From the NCBI GenBank assembly GCA_964351395.1, contig CAYGOF010000002.1, positions 1 to 64,000 of the forward strand: 64,000 nt of DNA, in the 5' to 3' direction. The notes under the pieces are model-generated. The model was not told the origin of the DNA and made no database searches. It saw nothing but the letters and a program-made list of their open reading frames with translations. Origin of the DNA: Imperialibacter sp964351395. GTDB taxonomy: Bacteria; Bacteroidota; Bacteroidia; Cytophagales; Cyclobacteriaceae. Below are positions 1 through 8,262 of this stretch, piece by piece (positions within the stretch are counted from its first letter, which is position 1; every line of letters starts with the position of its first letter). Made by a program: the position numbers and the translations under genes.

Positions 1-2069
1 CAACCCTTGAAACCACCGACGCCGGGGGAACCATTACAACGGATCTGTCTACTCTGGTGGATGATGCGGATGCTGATCCTGAAAATGAAATTCAGGATTT
101 AAAGGTGCTTGGTGATACGCTCTTCCTTACCGGAAAAAGCACACCAACAAAAGTTCTGTTGGGGGGTAGAAACTCCTATGGCGACATCAAGCATAGCTTT
201 CAGTTAGAAGACCATGATGGGTGGTATAAGCTTGATGGAAGGTTTTTGAGTGAGCTTGTTCCGGAAACCGCGGCAAAAGTAGCAGCAATATTTTTTGAGA
301 ATCGGCTCCCTGATGCAACGGATCGGTTCTTGAAAGGGAATAACGGGTCAGAAACAAATGGAGATGTTGGTGGTAGCACAAGTATCGCACAGGGGAACTT
401 GCCTGCATACAATCTGAGCGGAGGTTCAACAAGTGCCGATGGGAGTCACGATCATGGCGGCAATACAAACCTTGCAGGATTCTTTTCTGATGGTCGAACC
501 ATAGTAACAAAAAACACCAATAGCAATTTTTCTCAGTTGGGTACTGCCAGTGCAATTTCATCAATTACTGTAAATACTTATAATATACCTTCCCATGACC
601 ACTCGATACCAACAGAGCCTGCACATTCGCACTCAATTGCAAGCCTTCCCAGCGGAGGAAATGGAGTTCCCTACTATCAACCCTATCTCACAACCAACAT
701 TTTTGTTTATCTAGGAAGTGCTACACTAGGTGATCTTCAAAATTTAGGCTTATCTAATCAAGAAATACTGACGTCTGGAGTTTCCCCGAAAACCCTATGG
801 AACGATAACAATGCAATACTTGACGAGCTGATTGGGCTGGAGTATAACGGTAACCCCATTAACCTCCAGACATTTGTGGATCAAGGCATTGACTTGCCTT
901 TTCTGTACACCAAGTATGGCCAGTCTTTGCTCGATGATACCAGCGTAACAACATTGGACCTTTTCAATGCCGGAGTTACCATTGCCACCCTGAATGGCAA
1001 CAGCATCTCAGTTTCGACTATGAGAACGGATGGTATTGAAATAACTGCTATCCATGGTAGTGGGCTGTTCAGTTTTCAAAATTTGAGAGACGGAGGATTT
1101 GCCATTGAGGATATTGTCACACTAACGGACTATCAAACCATGGTTGACCAGGGTGTTGCTACTTATCAGGAATTTCTGGATGTTCCAACAACTCCCTTGA
1201 TGCTATGGGAGGCGAACGATGCCGTATTGGATGATTTACTTGGTTTAACTTACTCCTCTAATCCAATTACTCTTCAAACGTTTGTAGATCAGGGGATTTC
1301 ATTGTCATTTCTTTACGGACAATATGTAAATGATGTCCTTAGTCTTACCACCACCACTACCCTTGACTTATTCAATGACGGAGTTTCTATAGCAAGCATG
1401 AATACAAATGGGGTCAGTCTTGCAGTGATGGCTACTGATGGGATCGAAATAGGAAGTCTCAACGATGCTGGTATTTATTCGCTCCAGCAGCTGAAAAACA
1501 ACTTTGATGCTGCCACTATGCTATCGATCTTCTCAGTGTCACAACTCCTTGATGAAAACGGAAATGGTACAGATATCACGGTTTTTGAATTACGAGCAGG
1601 AGGAGCCACTGCTGCAGAATTTCATGGCGTTCCCTATCAGGGCGGGTTGATCTTCTATACGCAGGCTGACGGCACAACCTACGTCGCTCAAGCCACAGAT
1701 CAATCAACAGGAATCGGCTGGGCAGCCCCCGGAACAGGCGTTTCAACCAATTCCAATATTGGAAATGGGTCGACTAACACAGACAACATACTTACCTACG
1801 ATGCTGGTCCAAATGCGGCTTCAGTCTGCCGGGATTTGGGGGCAGACTGGTACTTGCCGAATAGAAGCGAGATTAGAGAAATGTACGACAACCTTCACAT
1901 AAAAGGCTTCGGAGACTTTACAACGTCTGCTGAATATTGGATGTCTGATGATGACGGTAACAACACTCGGGCGGGGTCTTTTTCTTTTAGCGACAGATCA
2001 AATAATCAAGTAGATCGTGGCACCCTTTTATATGTACGAGCCATAAAGTCATTCGTCTCTGCTCCCTGA
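1..2069 (+). CDS. Tail-collar and DUF1566-like repeat surface protein, 5' end missing
   Basis: The reading frame is open to base 1, so the gene starts outside the window; the GTG at 57 lies inside the frame and is probably not the start. The first visible residues contain the words LVDDADADP and NEIQDL, seen in Bacteroidota fibre-like proteins. A phage tail-collar-like domain follows (about nt 215-715, with GWYKLDGR, LPDATDRFLKG, HDH and YYQPYLTTNIFVYLG). Two similar segments of about 105 residues come next (about nt 783-1110 and 1190-1500, both with LQTFVDQGI and TLDLF). The C-terminus (about nt 1620-2060) resembles the DUF1566/Lcl domain, with DLGADWYLPNRSEI and EYWMSDDD. It is probably exported and adhesive, by inference from domain type. 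A clear terminator follows the stop codon. Confidence 0.75.
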   Translation, partial: TLETTDAGGTITTDLSTLVDDADADPENEIQDLKVLGDTLFLTGKSTPTKVLLGGRNSYGDIKHSFQLEDHDGWYKLDGRFLSELVPETAAKVAAIFFENRLPDATDRFLKGNNGSETNGDVGGSTSIAQGNLPAYNLSGGSTSADGSHDHGGNTNLAGFFSDGRTIVTKNTNSNFSQLGTASAISSITVNTYNIPSHDHSIPTEPAHSHSIASLPSGGNGVPYYQPYLTTNIFVYLGSATLGDLQNLGLSNQEILTSGVSPKTLWNDNNAILDELIGLEYNGNPINLQTFVDQGIDLPFLYTKYGQSLLDDTSVTTLDLFNAGVTIATLNGNSISVSTMRTDGIEITAIHGSGLFSFQNLRDGGFAIEDIVTLTDYQTMVDQGVATYQEFLDVPTTPLMLWEANDAVLDDLLGLTYSSNPITLQTFVDQGISLSFLYGQYVNDVLSLTTTTTLDLFNDGVSIASMNTNGVSLAVMATDGIEIGSLNDAGIYSLQQLKNNFDAATMLSIFSVSQLLDENGNGTDITVFELRAGGATAAEFHGVPYQGGLIFYTQADGTTYVAQATDQSTGIGWAAPGTGVSTNSNIGNGSTNTDNILTYDAGPNAASVCRDLGADWYLPNRSEIREMYDNLHIKGFGDFTTSAEYWMSDDDGNNTRAGSFSFSDRSNNQVDRGTLLYVRAIKSFVSAP

Positions 2070-2094
2070 TAGCTAATTAATCTTCTGTTATTTT

Positions 2095-2121
2095 AAAAGC
2101 CACCCTGACAGGTGGCTTTTT
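2095..2121 (+). terminator. Rho-independent terminator
   Basis: A perfect 10-bp inverted repeat (AAAAGCCACC and GGTGGCTTTT) with a 6-nt loop ends in a T run, 26 nt after the stop codon of the tail-collar-like gene. Confidence 0.88.
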
Positions 2122-2334
2122 AATTTCCAATAAGTCGATCCGTGTGCTTTCTCGAAAACGACAACAAACGTATCTAAGTTCTAAAACCCATCGACGGTGA
2201 ACATTTAGCGTATACTAATTGCTGGATACGAAGCTTCTTGATGTTCTAAATATTATATCTAAATTAAACCAGCTTTTTACCAATAACGTCATCTGCAAAA
2301 ACGAGCTTTCTCTCCGACTTCATAGCACCGAAAA

Positions 2335-4689
2335 ATGAACCATCTGTCTGCAACAAGCCTACCCGTCCATCGCACGATTATAAATTCCTTTTCATTTATC
2401 CTTTTCTTGTCTTTGTTACAAACAGGCTGCATGTCTGACAAGAAATCGGGAGAAGATGTCGATACGTTTCAAAGCGTACCAGCTTTTAATCCCCTGCCAT
2501 CGCCAGAATATTTATCACCCAAGGAAAGCCTGGAAACGATTTATTTACCAGATGGCTATCACATAGAGCTAGTGGCAAGTGAACCCATGATCAAAGAGCC
2601 TGTTGCCATCGCCTGGGATGGAAATGGCAGGATGTATGTAGCAGAAATGATTACCTATATGCAGGATGCCGACGCCAATGGTGAACAAGAGCCCCTCAGC
2701 AGGATCTCCTTATTGGAAGACACGGATAATGATGGTAAAATGGATCAACGAACCACTTTTGTCGACAGCCTCTTGCTTCCCAGAATGATCCAATCCGTGG
2801 GGAATGAGTTATTGGTCAACGAGACCAATACCATCAATATGTACAGCTATAAAGATACTGATGGTGATGGGAAAGCTGATGTGAAAAAACTGGTATACCA
2901 AAACGAAGCATACAAAGTAAATGATGCCAATATGGAACATCAGCGCAGTGGGCTCGACTGGAACCTCGACAATTGGATGTATATGACCTATGACCCCGTG
3001 CGTTTTCGATACACCAATGGCAGCATGCAGGTGGATACATTGGCCAGTGGGTCTAATGGTCAATGGGGCGTAACACATGATAATTACGGGCGAATTTTCT
3101 TCAGTCGAGCCGGAGGTGAAATTGCTGCGCTGGGCTTTCAGATTAACCCCAAATATGGTTCGCTGGATTTTCCTGATCAGTTCAATGCTGCTTTTACGGA
3201 GGTATGGCCAATCATTGCCACGCCCGATGTACAAGGTGGTGAAAAACGATTGCGTCCCGACAATACGCTCAATCATTTTACAGCTCCCTGCGGCCAAAGT
3301 ATTTTTCGGGGCGACCGCCTGCCAGAAGACCTTGTCGGAGATTATATCGTTTGTGAGCCGGTCGCCAGAACCATCCGTCGGGCCGAATTAATCCATGAGG
3401 AAGGAAAGACAAAACTCAAAAACACGTACAACCGTCGTGAATTTATTTCATCCACAGATATGAACTTTCGGCCAGTGAATACTGCCACCGGCCCAGACGG
3501 CAATCTGTATATTGTGGATATGCACCGGGGTATCATCCAGCAGGGAAATTGGACCAAACCAGGCTCTTTCTTGCGGAATAAAATTGATAGCCTGGGGCTC
3601 GACAAAAATGTGGGACATGGACGTATCTATCGGGTCGTGCATGATGATTTTAAACGAGGTCCCAAGCCTAATATGCTGAATGAATCAACCGCTGATCTTT
3701 TGAAATACCTTGATCACCCTAACGGATGGTGGCGCGACAATGCACAAAAGGAGATCATCGTCAGAAGGGACAAATCGGTGGTGCCGGCATTGATCGACAA
3801 GGCAACTATCAAAAGCAAGGGTGGCTCTGCGCTAGGGAGAATACATGCCCTTTGGACGCTGGAAGGTTTGGAGGCTATCAATCAAACGGTATTGCAACAG
3901 ACACTCAAAGACAAGGATCCACAAGTAAGAAGAACAGCGGTGTGGATCAGTGAATCTTACCTAAAAGCAAACGACAAGGAAATGATCAGCAGCGTGGCAA
4001 AGCTAAAAGAAGATCAAAATGACGACGTGAAGGTTCAAGTGCTGCTGTCGTTATATCAGAGCCAGGACGAACAGGCAAAGCAAACAATTGAAGAGCTGTT
4101 AGACCAACACAAAAACATGGAGATGCTTGTCGCCACTAAAGCTGCACTCGACAAAAATAAAGATGCAAAGGCTTATGGAATCAAACTAGGTAATCTATCA
4201 GAAACAGACCGGGGTTTGGTTCTTGAAGGCTCCAGAATATTCAAATCTTTATGCGCAAGTTGCCATGGTGAAGGCGGCGATGGTGTCGCAATTGGCGGAG
4301 GAAACATGCCTGCTCCACCATTAAGAGGTTCCCAACAAGTAAAATTTGTTAAAAAAGATGAAGTCATCAAAATTCTGTTACATGGCCTTACCGGACCTAT
4401 CGACGGAAAAGAATACAGTAGCGTGATGCCTGCCATGGAAGCCAACAGCGATGAATGGATTTCTTCTGTGGTCAGTTATATTCGCTATGAGTTTGGTGGC
4501 ACACCACCTCGCACTTCCAACGACATTCCTGGTATGGCTGCTGCTGCGGTAGACAGCGTCGCCGGATTTACCCTGCGGCCCAGGGCCTCACCAGCAATAA
4601 GTTCGGAAGACGTGAAACGAGTCAGAGAAGCCAGCAAAGGCAAGAATACACCCTGGACTTTAGAAGAGCTAACCAAACCTGGCCAATAG
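2335..4689 (+). CDS. PVC-type dehydrogenase lipoprotein with HEAT-like repeats and C-terminal cytochrome c domain
   Basis: The 784-residue protein has an N-terminal lipoprotein signal (LLQTGC, lipid Cys at residue 32), so it is probably anchored in a membrane facing the periplasm or outside. Residues about 50-450 resemble the beta-propeller, sugar-dehydrogenase-like domain of the Planctomycete-type membrane-bound dehydrogenases. Two aspartate-rich calcium-loop-like motifs are present (DTDNDGKMD and DTDGDGKAD). Helical HEAT-like repeats lie at about 460-610. A class I cytochrome c domain follows, with the haem motif CASCH at residues 640-644 and a candidate Met ligand in SSVMPAM. The family is thought to oxidise a sugar-like substrate and pass electrons to haem; the substrate is unknown. 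The GH92 gene lies downstream on the same strand, which fits a glycan-related role. Confidence 0.85.
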   Translation: MNHLSATSLPVHRTIINSFSFILFLSLLQTGCMSDKKSGEDVDTFQSVPAFNPLPSPEYLSPKESLETIYLPDGYHIELVASEPMIKEPVAIAWDGNGRMYVAEMITYMQDADANGEQEPLSRISLLEDTDNDGKMDQRTTFVDSLLLPRMIQSVGNELLVNETNTINMYSYKDTDGDGKADVKKLVYQNEAYKVNDANMEHQRSGLDWNLDNWMYMTYDPVRFRYTNGSMQVDTLASGSNGQWGVTHDNYGRIFFSRAGGEIAALGFQINPKYGSLDFPDQFNAAFTEVWPIIATPDVQGGEKRLRPDNTLNHFTAPCGQSIFRGDRLPEDLVGDYIVCEPVARTIRRAELIHEEGKTKLKNTYNRREFISSTDMNFRPVNTATGPDGNLYIVDMHRGIIQQGNWTKPGSFLRNKIDSLGLDKNVGHGRIYRVVHDDFKRGPKPNMLNESTADLLKYLDHPNGWWRDNAQKEIIVRRDKSVVPALIDKATIKSKGGSALGRIHALWTLEGLEAINQTVLQQTLKDKDPQVRRTAVWISESYLKANDKEMISSVAKLKEDQNDDVKVQVLLSLYQSQDEQAKQTIEELLDQHKNMEMLVATKAALDKNKDAKAYGIKLGNLSETDRGLVLEGSRIFKSLCASCHGEGGDGVAIGGGNMPAPPLRGSQQVKFVKKDEVIKILLHGLTGPIDGKEYSSVMPAMEANSDEWISSVVSYIRYEFGGTPPRTSNDIPGMAAAAVDSVAGFTLRPRASPAISSEDVKRVREASKGKNTPWTLEELTKPGQ

Positions 4690-4763
4690 AGAAAACAGAT
4701 GTACCATGCCTAACGACGCATTCATAGCAAAATTAAAAATGTGCGATATGGTGCGATGATGCT

Positions 4764-7178
4764 TTGATATGGTTTTCCAACTATAACAAAAAACATTTAT
4801 GGCCAAGTCGCCGATATTCAGTATTATCAAAACAAAACTTCAAAGGCGTGCTTAAATTCATACTTAAAACTTCTGTTTTTGTACTATTACTGACGCCATT
4901 TTCGGCTGTTTATGCGCAAAAGGTAAAACAACCAATCGACTACGTTAACCCCTTCGTCGACACGCACAAATCACGGTGGTTTTTCTTTTCCTCAGCGTCA
5001 AGGCCTTTTGGCATGGTGAATCTTAGTCCTGATACCTGGGTAAAAGGCAGCTGGAACTCGGGCTACCTGTACGACAGCCTCTACGTGCGCTGTTTTTCTC
5101 ATATTCACGCCTGGCAAATGTCAGGTATCCCGGTCATGCCCACAGTGGGTGAATTCAAAGGACATCTGGGAATGGAGGCGTACAAATCGGCCTTTAGTCA
5201 CGACGATGAAAAAGCAACTCCGGGGTATCACAGCGTTTACTTGAAAGACTACGGCATCAGGGCAGAGCTAACATCTACCACGAGGGTCGGTTTTCACAAA
5301 TACACCTACCCTGCCGACGAAGACAAATACATCATTTTTGATGTGGGAGCCTACTTAGGTCATGGCCCGATGGACTCAGCGATGGTCGAAAAAATAAGTG
5401 ACACGGAGATTGCGGGCTACAGCATCATGGCGCCTACTAACCGCAGGCCAAAGCCGACTTATGTCTATTTCGTCGCCAGGTTCGACCAGCGCATATCGAC
5501 TTTTGGCACCTGGGAAAAAGGCATACTCAATGGAGAAAATCTTGACAAAGTGCATGGCAAAGAGGTAGGCGCCTTCGTAAAGTTTACGAAGAACCAAAAA
5601 AACGTACTTCAAATGAAGGTGGCCATTTCCTATACCAGCGCAGAACAGGCCAGGCTTAACATGGATACCGAGTTACCACATTGGAGTTTTGAGCATGTTT
5701 TGTCCGATTCAAAAGAAGAATGGAACGGTTACCTCAGTAAGATCAAAGTAGAAGGCGGTAGCGAAAAACAAAAAATCAAGTTCTATACCGACCTCTGGCA
5801 TTCTTTGCTGGGCCGTAGAATTGTGAGCGATGTGGATGGCAAGTACTGTGATATGACTGGCCCAAGGCCAGTGGTGAGGCAAGTCGCGCTTGATGACAAC
5901 AAAAAGCCAAAACACAACCAGTATAATTTTGATGCCTGGTGGGGTAGCCACTGGACATTAAACGTGCTCTGGTCGATGGTGTACCCGGAAATCATGAACG
6001 AGTTCTGCGCCAGCATGGTAGAAATGTACAGACACGGAGGACTCATCCCCCGTGGCCCCTCTGGCGGCAACTACACCTATGTGATGATTGGCGATCCTGC
6101 GGCCTCCTTTTTCGCCACTGCCTACAACAAAGGCATTCGTAACTACGACGTCGAAAAAGCCTACGAGGGCCTTTATAAAAATGCCTTCCAAGGTGGTATT
6201 AGGGATAGGGCTGGCTATGAGCACCGCGACAATCCGCAAGGTGGCGGCATGAACTACTACGTAGAAAGAGGCTATGTGCCTGAAGGCATACCTGGCCCTG
6301 GGGGACACAAAGACGGCGCTGCCATGACAATGGAATACGCTTACCAGGATTGGTGCCTGGGGCAGTTGTCTACCGCACTAGGTAAGACGAAAGACTTTGA
6401 ATTTTTCACTAAACGTTCTCAGAACTACAAAAACCTATGGAACCCTGAGACGCATTTTATCCATCCTAAAAACATCGATGGAACGTGGATCGAGAACTTC
6501 ACGCCTATCGGTGAGGGATTCAACACCCTGGGATTTGTTGAGAGCAACTCCGCCATTTACACGAACTACGTGCCTCATGACCTGGCAGGGCTTTCCGAAC
6601 TCTTCGGAGGACAGGAAAAATATGCGCAATATGTCGACAGCTGTTTCATCAAAGCAAAGCCTAACAAATTCATCACAGATCACGGTAAGCATGCAGAGAG
6701 CTGGGTCGACTATGAAAACCAGCCTTCCTGCCAAATGGCGCATTTGTTCAATCATACAGGAGCGCCCTGGCTTTCGCAAAAATGGGTGAGGGAAGTGAAA
6801 GAGATTACGTTTTCAGACATTACACCATATGGAGGCTACAACGGCGATGAGGACCAGGGACAGATGGGCGCCCTTGGCGTGCTAATGGCCATCGGTTTGT
6901 TTCAAATGGATGGTGGAGCAGCGGTCAGTTCTTCCTATGATATCACCTCTCCTATTTTTGACCGTATTGAGATGGCTTTGGATCAGAAGTATTACTCAGG
7001 GAAAACGTTTGTCATCACCACCAGCGAAAACTCAGCCGAAAACCTGTATATCCAAAAAGCTACTTTAAATGGAAAAAAATGGGACAGCAGTCACTTTTCC
7101 CATGATACTTTTTCTAAAGGTGGAGAACTAAAGCTTACCTTGGGTAAGGAGGCGAACTATACCTGGGGGTTAAAATAA
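4764..7178 (+). CDS. GH92-family alpha-mannosidase-like glycosidase, secreted
   Basis: The protein resembles glycoside hydrolase family 92, calcium-dependent exo-acting alpha-mannosidases of Bacteroidota. Supporting motifs are YVNPFVDT and SRPFGMVNLSPDT near the N-terminus, CFSHIHAWQMSG, the central GGHKDGAAMTMEYAYQDW, and the C-terminal NGDEDQGQMGALGVL, which corresponds to the family's conserved N/D-rich motif before a G-rich helix. The length (about 775-804 residues) is normal for the family. The open frame starts at a TTG (4764). A GTG at 4848 would instead give a short standard Sec signal (core VFVLLLTPFSAVYAQ), and I think that start is at least as likely. The sequence diverges from classical GH92 mannosidases, so linkage specificity is uncertain. 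Confidence 0.82.
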   Translation: MIWFSNYNKKHLWPSRRYSVLSKQNFKGVLKFILKTSVFVLLLTPFSAVYAQKVKQPIDYVNPFVDTHKSRWFFFSSASRPFGMVNLSPDTWVKGSWNSGYLYDSLYVRCFSHIHAWQMSGIPVMPTVGEFKGHLGMEAYKSAFSHDDEKATPGYHSVYLKDYGIRAELTSTTRVGFHKYTYPADEDKYIIFDVGAYLGHGPMDSAMVEKISDTEIAGYSIMAPTNRRPKPTYVYFVARFDQRISTFGTWEKGILNGENLDKVHGKEVGAFVKFTKNQKNVLQMKVAISYTSAEQARLNMDTELPHWSFEHVLSDSKEEWNGYLSKIKVEGGSEKQKIKFYTDLWHSLLGRRIVSDVDGKYCDMTGPRPVVRQVALDDNKKPKHNQYNFDAWWGSHWTLNVLWSMVYPEIMNEFCASMVEMYRHGGLIPRGPSGGNYTYVMIGDPAASFFATAYNKGIRNYDVEKAYEGLYKNAFQGGIRDRAGYEHRDNPQGGGMNYYVERGYVPEGIPGPGGHKDGAAMTMEYAYQDWCLGQLSTALGKTKDFEFFTKRSQNYKNLWNPETHFIHPKNIDGTWIENFTPIGEGFNTLGFVESNSAIYTNYVPHDLAGLSELFGGQEKYAQYVDSCFIKAKPNKFITDHGKHAESWVDYENQPSCQMAHLFNHTGAPWLSQKWVREVKEITFSDITPYGGYNGDEDQGQMGALGVLMAIGLFQMDGGAAVSSSYDITSPIFDRIEMALDQKYYSGKTFVITTSENSAENLYIQKATLNGKKWDSSHFSHDTFSKGGELKLTLGKEANYTWGLK

Positions 7179-7204
7179 AAAATGGAGATTTCAGCCGGCT
7201 TGCA

Positions 7205-7822
7205 CTACCTTTTCAAAAGCTTAAACCCAATCTCTCTTCCCTGCCCCTGAACCATCGCCAGATTGATCCAAAAGAAAGCAAATTGTTCCATTAGCTGAAA
7301 CTTATCATTACCGCCCACATCGTAGCACTCGGCAAATCCAGCATCCTTGCTCAACTGAACGGCTACAGCTTTGCCTTTTGAACTGTCCCCACAAGTAAAC
7401 ATGTCCAGATGATGCGGGCCATATTTTGGGTTTTCCATGTTATTGAAGCCTGTGGTATTGAAGCATTTCACTACATCTTTGGTCGCCGTATTAGCCAGAA
7501 TGGCATCTGCTGTATTTCTAAAGCCTTCAGGCCCTCTTCCCATTACAACATTCATCGAGTCAATGATGATTTTTCCAGAGGTATCTCCCAAAGAATTGGC
7601 TACTTCAGCTGCCATCGGAGCAGGGGTTGCAAGCAAAATTGACTCAGAGGCTTTCACAGCTTCTTTGATAGGCATAACCCTGGTGTTAGGGTTACGCAAC
7701 AAGTCCTGGCCTTTAAAATTGGCAGTATCTCTCACTCCCAATATAATTTCATGCCCCGAGTTAGCCCATTTTGCTGCCAATGTGCCTCCTACATTTCCTG
7801 TTCCTATAATTGCGATCTTCAT
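7205..7822 (-). CDS. F420-dependent NADP oxidoreductase-like Rossmann protein
   Basis: This 205-residue protein opens with a classical dinucleotide-binding fold (MKIAIIGTGNVGGTLAAKW, then ILGVRD) and continues with the LLATPAPMAAEVANSLGD region typical of NADPH:F420 oxidoreductase-like proteins. It also has IIDSMNVV and VVKCFNTTGFNNM, in the positions of the family's substrate pocket. Bacteroidota generally lack F420, so members there are likely to use NADP(H) on an unknown substrate; this is inference. It is a cytoplasmic single gene, convergent with the GH92 gene (26 nt between stop codons). Confidence 0.82.
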   Translation of the reverse strand: MKIAIIGTGNVGGTLAAKWANSGHEIILGVRDTANFKGQDLLRNPNTRVMPIKEAVKASESILLATPAPMAAEVANSLGDTSGKIIIDSMNVVMGRGPEGFRNTADAILANTATKDVVKCFNTTGFNNMENPKYGPHHLDMFTCGDSSKGKAVAVQLSKDAGFAECYDVGGNDKFQLMEQFAFFWINLAMVQGQGREIGFKLLKR

Positions 7823-8262
7823 ATCTTATTTTTCTATTAACCATAAACGTGAAGGTTGAGTTTTGAAATGATAAACCAAACTCCAAATTCTCAATAGCTG
7901 TTACTTTCAACGCTCAAAAATCCAGTTACTTTTTGGTGAAACACCATTTCAGCAGCCGATCGTTTGATATACTCAAAACTGACTTTCCTTTTGACCATAA
8001 TTCCTATTCAAATTAAGTAAAGACGAGTGCTTCCTCAATATCGATCTTAAAAAAAAGCCCCTTTATACCATGCCTCTTGGTCTAGGGGAAAACAACAAGA
8101 TGTGTGAATATGAACATTAGTTTGCTACATATCCGTACGAAAAATGACCGATATTGAACACTTTTAGGGAGCCAAAAAATACAATAACCCCTCTCAGGCC
8201 TTGCAAAGGCAATTGGTATAATGCTTGGTTGAATAAAAGGACTAACGAAACTACCTACCATC
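7823..8262. other. Intergenic region with no recognised feature
   Basis: These 440 bases separate the start of the minus-strand oxidoreductase from the start of the plus-strand permease, so both promoters should lie here. I found no convincing -33/-7 pair, no stable terminator and no coding region. The words CCTCTTGGTCTAGGGG near 8070 look tRNA-like at first glance but do not belong to a cloverleaf. Confidence 0.5.

Noticed and set aside
1..2069. Prophage region
   Set aside because: A tail-collar-like domain is the only phage-type feature; no structural, replication or integrase gene is seen, and the genes to the right are ordinary chromosomal ones.
8062..8100. tRNA-like words (CCTCTTGGTCTAGGGG)
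   Set aside because: No acceptor stem, anticodon arm and T arm can be placed around it.
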